A DNA stretch of 64,000 nt from Sanguinoderma infundibulare. Taxonomy: Eukaryota > Basidiomycota > Agaricomycetes > Polyporales > Polyporaceae. The position numbers and the translations under genes are program-made. The DNA is taken from NCBI GenBank assembly GCA_032821775.1, contig JAVLRN010000003.1, positions 3,224,001 through 3,288,000 of the forward strand. The letters run 5' to 3'. The notes below the pieces were generated by a model. The model was not told where the DNA came from. It was given only the letters and a program-made list of their open reading frames with translations, and did not search any database. Positions 24,739 through 35,434 of the stretch are shown piece by piece. Within the stretch, counting starts at the first letter, position 1. Every line of letters starts with the position of its first letter.

Positions 24739-25472
24739 TATCGATGTGTGTGGAGCTCGTGTAGACAAATTCATTATTACGCGACGTGCTTGGATGCTGC
24801 TCTGCGATAACAAGTTGGACCCGCGTTATCGCAGTAAGCAGAGAGTCGACTCCAGGACGCCAAGTGCCGTTTTGCTGTCTGTCCCAACCTGTCCCAATTC
24901 GGCGGGACATTGCAGGCGCCCATGTGCCGAAATAATGTCAAACGTCAGAAAGTGTGTACTGGAGCTTGATGGGTTTAAACATATGATTACGACAACGTGC
25001 ATGAGGTATTTGATGAATTGACTGTCAGACGAAGATCGGACGGGATGGGGCCACGGCGACTAGGAGAAGAGTTGGAGTTGCATCCGAGGCCGAGCATTCG
25101 GACTTGATATGGCTGTCACGAACTTCCATCCCTCGCCGTCTCCTGCGACTCCTTCTCCCCTACCTCTACCTCCACGCACATCCTCCGAAAGCCTAAAGCT
25201 TACATCCATCGCCGAGCTGGAAGCCCTTTGCAGCCTCGTTTCGGACGATTGCACCCTTGCAACCGTGGCGACAACACAGGATCTGCCCGCGCGATTCGTC
25301 ACTGTTCCTCTCTCCTCCTGCTTCTCACTGTCGCAAAGCGCTGCTCTTGACTCTTGGCTCTCGGTCTCGGGATACCCTCGTCTCGCCGCTTCTCAGAACC
25401 CGTCAGCAGCAGGCTGCCCATCGCCCCGTCTTCCTCGCTCGGATCCCTGCTAGCAGGCAATTATAGAAGCCC
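24739..25472 (+). other. Intergenic / leader region before the Uds1 gene
   Basis: It contains the 3' UTR of the PGAP1-type gene. An open frame at 25109-25453 (114 codons, Ser/Pro/Leu-rich, no known domain) ends 19 bases before the Uds1 start. It may be an upstream ORF in the Uds1 leader or a non-coding coincidence. Confidence 0.3.
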
Positions 25473-28432
25473 ATGAACGGCGTCCGACGCTTCCTTGGGG
25501 GCGCCGCATCCTCCACGCCGCCCCAGGCGACCTCCCCCCTCCCGTCATCGACCCCCCCAACGATGCCCCTCAACATCTCCTCCAAGCCCTCCTGGCCGCC
25601 CACGTCCTCCCCGCCGCTCAACGGCAGCAGCACGCTCGACGAGAGCCCGAAGACGACCGCCGCGCTCTTCTTCCGCAAGGACCGCTCCCGGCAGGGCACG
25701 AACGGCGCCGCGGGGAGCTCGGCCAAGTCGGACGAGGACACGGGCAACTCGTCCTTCCAGTCTTCACGCGACTCGGGCGAGTCGGGGAGGACGTCGACGC
25801 AGCCGTCGTCGCCCGTCGCGGGCCCGTCGTCGCCGCGCATGCCGCTCCCGGCGCGCGTCGCGGATCTGGGAAGGAAGCCGGTCGAGGGTGAGAGGGAGAG
25901 GGAGAAGAGGGGGAGCGCGATGTTCAGCGCGAAGGATGAGCTGCTGATGAGCCTGCTCGCGAGCGAGGCGATCGTGGACAGCAGGGGGTGCGACGTCTTG
26001 AGCGCGGAGGAGGTCGAGGAGCTCAAGAAGGTGCGTGGACGTGTTCGTCTCGTGCAGAGGGCGTGCGGTTGATCCTCGTCCTATGCCGCCTTGCTCTGGT
26101 GATGCGTGCAGGAGTACCAGGTGCTCTCGTCGCGGCTGGTTGCCCTCTCGAAGAAGCTCACGCTCGAGACGAAAATCCGAGATGCGGCGCTGTCACTATC
26201 CAAGGCGAACTCGACCTACAAGAACGTGTCGAAGCAGACGTCCGAGCAGCTCGAGAACGCGAACCGCAAGGTCGACCTCGCACAGAAGGAGCTATGGCGC
26301 GTCTCGGAGAAGGCGAGCGAGATTAACCGCAGGCTGCTCGAGCACCGCGCAGGCGTCCTCAGCTTTTCGGTACGCAGCTTGGAGAAGAAGATGGCACCGC
26401 CGGAGACGAACGGCAACGGCGACCTCGGTCTTTCGGGGCGCAGCACCCCAAATCGGACCTCGACGATGAGCCCCACCTCGGCGACGAGCGCACATTCGAG
26501 CACATCACGGTCGCGATTCGACGGGGCGCATTTCTTTGCTGGACATTCAGATGCTATCGTACCGATGACTCCCAAAGGACTCGCGTCATCAGCCGAGGTC
26601 GCCACATTACAAGAACAGCTCAGAGCCGCGCAAGCCGCGTTGGACGCGTCGAATGCGCAACAAGCGAAGCTCTCGAAGGAGCTGTCTTCAATACGTTCTG
26701 AGAGACAACTGGCGGATGCATCGAAGACGGCGGAGCTGCGACAGTCAGAGGAGATGATTGCAGCATTGGAGCGGCAGATGAGCGATATGCAGGGCCTTGG
26801 TGATAGGGTGGGGAAGCTTGAGGAGGAGAAGCGGGCGTGGGCGAAGGAGCGGACGGAGCTGGAGAAGAAGCGGCTGGAGGTCGACACGCTCGAGCGGCGA
26901 TTGGAGGTGCTGGAGGAGCAGAATGGGGAGCTCGCCGAGGTCGAGTCGGTGTTGAACAAGGAACGGCGGAGGGTCGAGGAGAAAGACATGGAGATCGCGG
27001 AGCTCAAGGCCGAGCGGGCGATGCTGCTCACTGAGCGGGCGGCGTTACAGATCGGCGGTGAGAGCAAGGCTGAGCTAGATCGCGGTGTGGACGCGATTCA
27101 AGAGTTGATGAGGAAGCATGGCGTTAGCCACTACTCGCGGGACATTTCCGTGGGTGGCTTGACGACTTCGATCGACAAGCACCTGGACGACGTTCGAGGC
27201 AAACTGGACTCACATTCGAAGGCGCAGGAGGAGTGGAACGCTGTGCGATCGAAGTTGGAAGTCGACCTGCGTGTTGGAATGGACAGGCGCGAGCAGCTCG
27301 ACAACCAGCTCGAGGAGACTCGGAACGACAGGGACGCTGTAAAGGCGCAGGCCAGGGCACTAGAGAACCGACTTAAGGTGCGTTGGGTATACGTTAACTT
27401 TTCGTGAGCTTACGCTAAGACCACCTGTCTCCTGCAGGAGATCGAAGAAGGGAATGGCCTTGTGATGCAGTACGAAGGCGACGCGGCCAAGATCACCTCG
27501 CAACTTGAGCCTATCTGGAGCATCCTCCCTTCGCCAGAAGCTCGGGCGCAGAAGCTGGGAAGGAACAGCAATACCAGGTCCAACCTGGGATCACCCACGG
27601 CGGCCAGCCCCTCGTCGACGAAGGGCGGCTCTTCGCTCTCCGAGATGGATGTCCGCTCATTGAAGACGCTCTACGACCCGAACGGCTTCCCCATATCCGC
27701 GCGCTTGTCAGGATCGAGCACCTTCACCGTCGAGGCCTTCGTCGCTCGGGTCCAAGCTCTCATCGCGGACGACCGTGCGCTCATCGAGCGCCTCATCCGG
27801 TTCGCGCAGGCGCACGATCTACTCAAGAAGAACGCGGAACGGGCTCAGAAGCTCGCGCAGGAGAGCAATTCCGCGCTCGAGACGTACCAGAAGCAGGTCA
27901 AGATGCTCGAGGACCGCAACGCCGCTATAATTGCGAAGCAGACCACATCGTGCGTTGCTCATCCAACTTTGTATTGCATTTGTGATCTCATTTGACGTCG
28001 TTTGGCAGGCACGACGAAGTGGCCCACTTGCAAGAGTCTATCGATCGCATCACCGCCGCGAAGCTCGACCTCGAGACTCAGGCGGCCGAACAGGCAGAGA
28101 TGTGCAGGCAGCTCACGGACGCGAACAACTCGCTCAGCGCCCAGGTCCTCAAGCTCGCGGAGCAGAGCAACAACTCGTCGACGTCGGATGTCATGCGCAG
28201 AAGGCTCGAGGCCGAAGTCAAGAAGCTCGAGGCCGAGGTCGAGCGGCTCGGCGGCTCGGTCAAGCGTCTCGAGGCGGAGCTCGCGGCGGGTAAGGCCGCG
28301 CTGGACAAGGCGCAGGAGGAGGTCGAGGAGGTGCGCATGTCGCAGCAGACGCAGCAGATGGCGCTCCTCGAGGAGCTCAACTCGGTCCAGACGGAGAACA
28401 CGAACCTCCGCGCGCAGCTACGGAAAAAGTAA
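25473..28432 (+). CDS. Uds1 (up-regulated during septation) domain coiled-coil protein
   Basis: Four exons: 25473-26030, 26112-27377, 27438-27949 and 28009-28432; 919 aa. It starts MNGVRRFLGG and has a Ser/Pro-rich N-terminus. The Uds1 domain is at about 150-270 (AKDELLMSLLASEAIVDSRG, then EVEELKKEYQVLSSRLVALS, crossing intron 1). Nearly all of the rest is predicted coiled coil (long E/K/R/L heptads), up to the final LRAQLRKK. Fission yeast relatives are induced around septation; a role in septum or cytoskeletal scaffolding is inferred from the family. The start is the first ATG in frame after the stop that ends the leader open frame. Confidence 0.85.
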
Positions 28433-29226
28433 CCGATAATGTCGCCGCTCGTTCTTGCTCTGGAGCTCGCGCTGTGGCCTGCCTTGACGGTTGGCCCGTT
28501 CCCGGCGGATATGCGGCTCGGACTGGGACATTTTGCAGTCACCTTTTACCCCTCGTTCTTCCGCTCATCTGCTTCTTTGCTTACGGTCCTTCCTCCTCGC
28601 TCACGACAACCTTTCTCCTCTTAATTCGGAGCTCCTGCAACGCTTTCGTTCGTCTCCTTCTCCCTCTCCGGCTCCTCTCGCTATTTAGTACATAGCGCCG
28701 TTCCCCGGCGTCCTCTCTTGTTTGGTGCACACCTTGTCGATTGTATCTCTACCGCATATTGATATCCATCCACGCATCGCTAGCTCTACTTATTACCACA
28801 TGTTGCACCCTCGCCCCATGTAATATGAATCATGACCGTTCCGCCGACATCGCCACGGTTTAGGTAGGGTCGTACAGTTACCTCATGACCCGACGTTTTG
28901 AATGCATGCTTTTTGTAGATATATACCCCCAATCTTTGTGCTCACACACGTTTCGTACCAGGATGGGACAAGCGTGTTCCTTCTGCCTCGTTATGAAGGG
29001 GTATATTCATGAGCTTATCCGAAACACAAGGTGTGGCCTGTTGATTGAAGTCCTCAGGCGCTCTGGTGTGTACATATCGTATAACCACTCTGTGACGACA
29101 GAAATTCGGAATAAGCCGTGCGCAGCCTGAGGACGATGGCTCAGGTGACGACTGCGAGGAAGACGATAGCTCCACGGGAAGCGTGTCTGTCAACATCGCT
29201 ATATATCGCAACGACGAGCGCACACT
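28433..29226. other. 3' UTR and non-coding spacer before the accessory patch
   Basis: The sequence is pyrimidine-rich to 28700, then mixed. No coding evidence was recognised. Confidence 0.3.
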
Positions 29227-29242
29227 CCCCCCCCCCCCCCCC
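29227..29242 (+). repeat. Homopolymer of 16 C
   Basis: Sixteen consecutive C lie directly before a GA-rich stretch (29243-29290) that would encode an Asp/Glu/Ser-rich acidic run in one frame. Length errors are common at such runs, so any frame inferred across it is unsafe. Confidence 0.9.
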
Positions 29243-29289
29243 GACGAAGATGACGATTCCGATGACGACGACTCCGATTCCGAACACAA

Positions 29290-29736
29290 CGTCTCCGATT
29301 CCTGGACCGCATCGCACAGATCTTTGGTTACCAGCACCGCACTCAGGCCCGCATCATCTTCGTCGACCGGTCGGGTGCCATCATCTCCGAGCCATTCCGC
29401 TACGGGACTCGCGATCATCCGACTATGCACATGTCCTTCTGGAAGATCGCGCACATGACGGACAAGGAGCTCGGGTATAACGAGAGCGTGAGCCTCGCAA
29501 CTGATGCGGACGTAGAATCCATGCGCGAGTACGCCGCCACCGCGCCCACCGAATACTTGCGTACACAGGCGTACAACGCGCTTTCCTGGTACCCGAACGC
29601 GCAGAAGGGCCAGCAGCTCAAGTCGTTCGAATGGCCTATGTACAAGCTCGCGGTCGGCGACAAGACCGTCTTCGCTGGCCACCCGACGTTCGCGAGTGGT
29701 TCGTTGTTCGCCTTCGGAATCCGACAAGGTCCATAA
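29290..29736 (+). pseudogene. FunK1-type protein kinase, N-terminal fragment
   Basis: One frame reads through RIAQIFGYQHRTQARIIFVD, RSGAIISEPFRYGTRDHPTM and GYNESVSLATDADVESMREY to FAGHPTFASGSLFAFG. This is the region that precedes the kinase domain in fungal FunK1 proteins (a block around R...QHR...F..D..GA..S..F.Y and a later GR/AGHPxF...S.FG). The reading stops at 29734-29736, right where the family would continue towards the kinase lobe. No start or upstream exon could be placed because of the C16 run. FunK1 genes are abundant and often broken in Agaricomycetes. A partner fragment lies at 32780-33290 on the same strand, with a DUF6533 copy between. Confidence 0.6.
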
Positions 29737-30004
29737 CCTGTATATTACATGGAGCCGAGAACGTGAGCCAGCGTGTCCGCGATGCTAGTCAAGAATACGA
29801 CCAGAATCGAAAGATACAACGCATTCCATCTAGCGTATTCCAGCCCGCTCGAGGGAGGGGGCGAACACGGGTCTAACAACTTCGCAAACCAACGCGCATG
29901 CCAGAATCTACCAAGCACCACGACGTCTAGTGTATATCTGTATCCCGAGGACGTGAGCCACAATCTTTGCGGTTAGAGCGATATATGACACACCTTTGCA
30001 ACGA

Positions 30005-31803
30005 TCAGGACGAATTGACCGCGCTCGAGGATGCCTGTCCATTGGCTGCCTCCGGGTCTGGACTAGGATTGGGGTCGTCCAACTCCGCTTCCAAGTTCGG
30101 GCTGTCTTCCTCGGCGATGGAGGGATCCGAGCTGACGTCGAGTGCTTCATGCGCCGGGATAACTTCCCCTGGGGCGGGAAGCGAAGAAGTGACGGAGCCG
30201 AGAACCTCATTGAACTTGAGGCTGCCAATCTGGACAGACGAGAGGGAGTGCTGGTGGGCGTTGCCGCTGGCGGCTTCTTGGAGGTCAAAGAAGAAGCGGG
30301 AGATAAGGATGGCGGTTATTCTGCGCATAGGTGCGGAGGATGATCAATGAGTTGGAAAGAAGACGGCGCTGGGGCAGACGTACGGTTCGATAAGGACTAC
30401 GATGTTGCTCGCCTTATCAGCGTTGACGCCATCGTCGACTAAGATCTACATGCGGAACTTGAGCACGGGTAACAAGGAAATCCGCTGACGTTTAGACGTA
30501 CCGTAAACAGGGAGAACGTCAGGTGGAGGAGGTTCATGATCAGTAGGACACTGGAAAGAAGTCAGCACGAGACGGAAAGGGTTCTGAGAGGACATACATG
30601 AAGTACATGACACCTAGCAATGAAATGTTGAATAACACGATTTGTGCCAAGTGGTCACTGTTTTACTTACCATTCCTGAAGAGGACACTTGACAGCGATG
30701 TGCTTTGGCCCAGCAACTTCATCTCCCTGGCATTCTTGTACGTCCCAGCCCAAGTGATGGCTACGACCAACAGATCCGATGCGATGAGACAAACTTGAGA
30801 AACGAACACGACTGGATAGAATAGGAAACGCGGACTTCAGTTATAGCACACTGCATTGCAAACCCGGGTATAGATGGTACGCACAACTAAAGCAGAAGTG
30901 TTCCACTGTATCAGTATGTCTGCCTTTCCTTGCAGTATCATACCTACTCTTGCTTGACAGCATCAGAGAGCTTGGACTCTGCATTACAGCCGAAGTCGGG
31001 GTCTACGAAAAAGGCTGTATAGCCTATATTCACCTCATTAGAGGCGAGTGTGTCAGTCTCACCACCGCAATAAACCTCTTGATCCCTGCGAGACTTACAT
31101 AGTTTATGACCACAGGTGCGAGAGAGAGTATGAAGACGAAGGCGGCGATCGCCCACCTCCGACCGCTGAGCGCGTAGGCTCGTATGCCAGAGAATGCTTG
31201 TTAAGATATAGGGACTCGTTAACATACATATTATTAAGGATGAAAGGTTAGCGGATGGTACGTACTGGCCCAGGGTAGGTATTGGAAGAAGTCCAGGATC
31301 CCTCCACTCCGAAATATTGAATTGCAGCTGGGTTCTAGGTGAGCCCAGAAGGCGCTATTCGGAGACGTGCCAAGCCCTTACCCCTACAATCTTTTGGGTT
31401 CAGCAGGCGTAAACGACAAAGAGTAACAGCACCCACTGCAGCAGTCGTTGGGATAGGCCATGGCGCCCCGAACACATTATATGCCAAGGGCACATAACGG
31501 TTGAGGAAAAACAGGATGGACGAGACGGTAACTCTACGCCTCCAGAAGAGCTCGACCTCTTTGTCGAAGGTGATCATGAACTCGTACACCATAAGGGCTA
31601 ACCAATATCGACGATGACATCAGCGCGAATCCGGCCACGCTGGATCACAGACAGAATCTGTGGCACACTCACCGGCAGTGACTGTTTCGAACCAATATTC
31701 TATTTGACTAGAGGAGAGGGTATAAGGAGGTCACAGAGCTGCAGAGAACCACTCACATAGAATCAAAAGCAGCGACGAGCGCGGCATTATCGGAATCCGA
31801 CAT
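30005..31803 (-). pseudogene. DUF6533 membrane protein, copy A (frameshift in exon 2)
   Basis: The start codon is at 31803 (MSDSDNAALVAAFDS), exon 1 is 31803-31757, exon 2 is 31709-31673, then the DUF6533 core VYEFMITFDKEVELFWRRRV and LFFLNRYVPLAYNVFG. Later helices include AFSGIRAYALSGRRWAIAAF, and the final exon 30320-30005 has ILISRFFFDLQEA and an acidic Ser-rich tail. These are multi-pass (about seven helices) proteins of unknown function, expanded in Agaricomycetes. Exon 2 is 37 nt, against 35 nt in copies B and C (a TG insertion near 31680), which throws exon 3 out of frame. I therefore call it a probable pseudogene, unless a non-standard splice restores it. Confidence 0.65.
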
Positions 31804-32560
31804 GGTTCGGAGAGAGGCAGAGGGTGGCTCGTCTGAGGAGGGCACGGCACCCAAGTCAACTGCCACTATATATTCGACGTCCCCATCTAGTAGAAGTCGT
31901 TGATGTCAAGGCTCCAGGACAACCTGCGGTTATAGTCCGGTGTTCAACAAGATATGTGGCAGTAATGCAACCGAACACTTACCGTTCAACAGATGGGGTT
32001 GCTTCGGCAGAACAACATCCTGATTCCACCGCCACGTCGTCGGCTCAGTCTAGGGGGGTTTGCTACTCGTGCCTGTAATATCTGTATCGCGAAGACGGGA
32101 ACGCTTCGCAGTCGTCAACGCGGTTACAGTAGTCCGGTGTTGAACACGATATGTCGCACCGATGTAACTGACCACTTGCCACTCAGTGGACGAGGTACCA
32201 TCGGTGGAACCACATCCCACCGCGCAACGTCGAGGGCTCAGTCTACCGGGCATTGCTACTTGTGCCTATGGTATTTATACCGCGAGACGACGACGCTTCG
32301 CACTGGTCAACTCAACTCTGCGAAGACCAGCACCTCAACGGGCACCGCATGGCCCGTAACACCCACACGCATCGCCGCCCGCCTCTCTTCTATGATGAGT
32401 CAATCATAATACAGAATGTCGAGGGAGACGTGTATTCTGTGGTGAATTCCTGCGGAAGTCCTGCCCCGGTTCTGGACTCACAATCCTGCCGGGCCCCGCG
32501 GTCGATGCCTGTAAAGGAGCTGGGGGTGGTGGTTGCCGGCTAGGCCGGTCAGTGAGCCTA
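31804..32560. repeat. Flanking repeat of DUF6533 copy A (shared with copies B, C, D)
   Basis: Sequence upstream of copy A recurs upstream of the other copies. The block with CACCCAAGTCAACTGCCA and GTCGGCTCAGTCTA is found near 31850-32060, 55405-55590 and (diverged) 56660-56840; a block with TTCTGGACTCACAATCCTGC is found near 32470, 51430 and 55695. Within copy A the module appears twice in degenerate form (about 31920-32060 and 32140-32260). No coding sequence was recognised. Confidence 0.6.
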
Positions 32561-32675
32561 CACACGTTGCAAGTGCGTTAGATCCAGCTCTATAGTAGGA
32601 GAAACACAGACGTAGCGACGACAGATGGTGGTAGACTGAGGAACATATTTAGCGCTAGTCCGAATAAAACCTGTC

Positions 32676-32688
32676 TAACCCTAACCCT
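32676..32688 (+). repeat. Interstitial telomere-like TAACCC repeat
   Basis: Two perfect TAACCC units (TAACCCTAACCCT) sit between the DUF6533 copy A block and the second FunK1 fragment. Fungal telomeres are usually (TTAGGG)n, so this could be a repair scar or chance. Confidence 0.4.
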
Positions 32689-32779
32689 ACTTTATCAGCC
32701 CTTACAATGCCCGAATGCGACCAGGCTTGGTGTCCTTCCTCCGCCATGAGTCCTTGAGGAATTGGAGGCGCCACGACGT

Positions 32780-33290
32780 TTTGCCACCTTCTTCGACCTT
32801 CTCGAAGACGACGTACGCCCGCGTACAGCGGCCGTCCAGAGCACGAGGTCTATGAACGGCTGCGTGCCAACGGCGTGCGGGACTATGTCTTGACCTGTCT
32901 CGCTGCGGGAGATGTGGTCAATACGGATGGGCCGCCCGACTTTGCTCCGACCATTATGGGACAATTGACGAAGATGTATACCGCCGCGTGTACGACCCCG
33001 TCACGGAGGAATCAGATGACGAGGATGAGGAACACGAGTCCCACTCGCTGTCCGTCTCCCCATCCACCGGGCCGCTCAAGGATCATAGCGAGCTCTTGTC
33101 TTTCTTTGACAAGTTCGGCCGAGAGAGGTCTTGGAAGCCCAAGGACCGCCGGAAGAGAAGTGCGGTGGACCTGTTCACCCTCATAGACAGCTGCAAGCCT
33201 GCAGGCAATATACTTCGTTGTACCTATTCCATATATGCGCTGACCGTGTCCTGTGTCTTGCCTCCAACTCTATGAATTCCTCAGGAAGCG
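32780..33290 (+). pseudogene. FunK1-type protein kinase, later fragment
   Basis: One frame gives RPEHEVYERLRANGVRDYVL and TCLAAGDVVNTDGPPDFAPT, resembling the start of the FunK1 kinase lobe (an E-x-x-IYE-x-L...G-V-P...G-D-V pattern). Downstream, a second frame reads FFDKFGRERSWKPKDRRKRS with an acidic run before it. Frames shift at least once and no catalytic HRD or DFG motif is found. It lies on the same strand as the fragment ending at 29736 and is probably the distal part of the same broken gene. Confidence 0.45.
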
Positions 33291-33353
33291 ATATCAAGGT
33301 CAGCGATAAGACTGGTGTCATTTAGCCCCGCGTAGCTTGTCAATCAGGGCAAA

Positions 33354-33512
33354 ATGGCCGAGCCATCGGCGGCATTGGTGCGCTTGGTGGTGGCAGTGTT
33401 GCTTGGCGTCTGTGGAACACTTGCAAGTGCGAATAGGCATCATACTTGCAGGTCCCGTTGTATACGGCTCTGTTTGGATCCCTATTCAATAGCGTCTCTC
33501 AGCCGCTTGTGA
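33354..33512 (+). other. Small ORF with signal-peptide-like start and three clustered Cys
   Basis: A 52-codon frame begins with a hydrophobic stretch (ALVRLVVAVLLGVCGTLASA) and continues with HHTCRSRCIRLCLD. The shape recalls a small secreted cysteine-containing peptide, but such frames arise by chance, no homologue is known to me, and there is no splice evidence. It lies between relics and an F-box-like gene. Confidence 0.2.
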
Positions 33513-33863
33513 CTACTAGTGGCGGACCATGTTTGGTCCAAACAACATTCACAGGTGCGTGGATAGGGCAATTCACGGTCACCAGCCAGAAGCCCGGCCT
33601 TTTCAGCCTGAGCCGGCCTGATTCAGTCAGAGCCCTCCTAGCGAGGACGTGGTGTTTAACCATCACAGCTTAAGGCAACATCCTGCGCGATGTTCCATAC
33701 TGTAGCTTGCGTTTAGGACCACGGGATCTCACTTATATTAAGAGATGCGCCATCGAGGCTGTCCGAATGACAGCTGATTGTCGCTGAATTGCGGGAACAG
33801 TACACTTATAGTATCCCCGCAAGCACCCACGCCCTCCCCTCCTTGTCTCCCTCTTCGCTTGCC

Positions 33864-35066
33864 ATGCCAGATGTGACCGACATCCCACCCGAGCTCTGGC
33901 TCAAGATCACGACGACGGCCTGCACGGACGGCGGGTTCACGGGCACATCGCTCGCGCTCACCAACAGATTCTTCCACGCCCAGTCCCTCTCTACCCGTTT
34001 TCACTCCCTCGCCTTCACGTCCCTCGCGCGCGTCGAGGCCTTCCTCGCCTTCCTCGACGCCCAACCGGAGCCCTGCAGGCCGCTGATCGAGCACCTCTTC
34101 CTCTCGTTCGTCCAAGAGCCCGCGCCCGCCAAGCCCACTCCCGACTTCTGGGACGCCGTCTACTTCAAGCTCTCGTGGGAGGAGCAGCAAACGTACCGCG
34201 ACGACGTCAGCGCCCAGAAGGTCGCGTGGAACCGCCGGTTCGTCCCCGCACTGACGCGGCTCCTCGCCCTCGCCGGCCCCCACCTCCGCACGCTCTGCGT
34301 GGCCGAAGACGCGTTCCTCCCGTTCGACGCCTTCCCCGTCGTCGACGTCCTCCCGCGCCTCGAGGAGCTCACCCTCGGCGGCGGCTGCGCGGCCTTCATC
34401 TCCGAGAAGCTCAAGCTCTCCTGGGCCTCCCTGCTCGACCCGCACACGCCCATGACCCCCTTCGACTTCCCCTCCCTCCAGCGCCTCCACTACGTCGAGA
34501 ACGGCGCACACGGCCCCGCGCCCTCCAACCTCCTCGCCACCCTCGTCAAGCACGCCCCGCCCGCGCTGACCCACCTCCGCTTCTCGGACCTGAACAGCTC
34601 GCACCAGACGTTCGCCGTCCAGCTCGCGATCTGCCTCGGCGTCGACCAGACCGAGAACCGTTGGAGGGTCTCCGACGAGGACGACCCTCCGCCGGGGGCA
34701 GCCGACAGACTTTCGAAAGTCCGTCACGTCGTGCTCCATGGCCTCCCGCCCGCGCCCGGCGGGAAATGCGGGAACCCGTACATCTCGTGGGGGAGATTTT
34801 GCCATCTGTCGCAGGCGATCGCTCGGGCGGTGAGGGATACGAGAGGGATCGAGGTCGTTCAGATGGACAGAGATTGGCGGCCGGAAGTCTGGGAGCGGCG
34901 TTGGCCCGATCGACTGTACGCGGACTGGTTGGACCGAATCGAAGGCGGTAACGGGTGCTGGGTCACATCTGAAGAAGAAGAGATTCAGCTGGAGAATCGA
35001 ATCGAGACTAGGCGGTCGACTCAACCAATTTCTGTCGGTCTCAAAGGTCAGCATTCGAAATCGTAG
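33864..35066 (+). CDS. F-box-like domain protein (family member 1, intact)
   Basis: A single exon of 400 aa. It begins MPDVTDIPPELWLKITTTAC, a divergent F-box motif (IPxELWxxI) of the type common in Agaricomycetes, followed by a Leu-rich region with LRR-like repeats (LRTLCVAEDAFLP, LPRLEELTLGGG, LPSLQRLHYVENG-type blocks). The C-terminus contains RWPDRLYADWLDRIEGGNGC and an acidic run. F-box proteins link substrates to SCF ubiquitin ligases; no substrate can be inferred. Two damaged relatives are in the window (46362-47439 and 62333-63250). An upstream in-frame ATG does not exist close by, and the start matches that of the second copy. Confidence 0.75.
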   Translation: MPDVTDIPPELWLKITTTACTDGGFTGTSLALTNRFFHAQSLSTRFHSLAFTSLARVEAFLAFLDAQPEPCRPLIEHLFLSFVQEPAPAKPTPDFWDAVYFKLSWEEQQTYRDDVSAQKVAWNRRFVPALTRLLALAGPHLRTLCVAEDAFLPFDAFPVVDVLPRLEELTLGGGCAAFISEKLKLSWASLLDPHTPMTPFDFPSLQRLHYVENGAHGPAPSNLLATLVKHAPPALTHLRFSDLNSSHQTFAVQLAICLGVDQTENRWRVSDEDDPPPGAADRLSKVRHVVLHGLPPAPGGKCGNPYISWGRFCHLSQAIARAVRDTRGIEVVQMDRDWRPEVWERRWPDRLYADWLDRIEGGNGCWVTSEEEEIQLENRIETRRSTQPISVGLKGQHSKS

Positions 35067-35434
35067 AGCGTACAGTTAGTACAGTTATACCCCTGCTTCC
35101 CCCGCGCTCTCTCCAGGAGCGCGGTGATCACCCCCGCCGGCAGATTTTTCAAGATTGTATACTGTACAACTAATGCTACACCCATTAAATACGAAATCAT
35201 AGCAACAATGATGATAACAACAGGACAGGAGCAGCGGACCGGAGACCTCTAGTACAAGCTCATCTACCACTACCAATGATTCGCCTCGGCAGACATACAA
35301 TATCGACTACTACTGCGCCCACAGCACGCGCGCAATTCACAATCGCAATCGTACGTGCACGGCGGACGGTCGGGGGGCGGCGAGTAATATCAAAGTCGGG
35401 GAGAGCGGGATGGATACAAGTCAATCACATACAA
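35067..35434. other. Convergent intergenic region
   Basis: 3' ends of the F-box-like gene (+) and of the F-box/LRR gene (-) face each other. No feature is seen. Confidence 0.3.

Noticed and set aside
28439..28700. Hydrophobic short plus-strand frames after the Uds1 gene
   Set aside because: Pyrimidine-rich 3' UTR sequence read as Leu/Ser/Pro; no start context, no conservation.
34175..34951. 258-codon Arg/Pro-rich plus-strand frame
   Set aside because: It is a shifted reading of the F-box-like gene at 33864, whose own frame shows conserved blocks.
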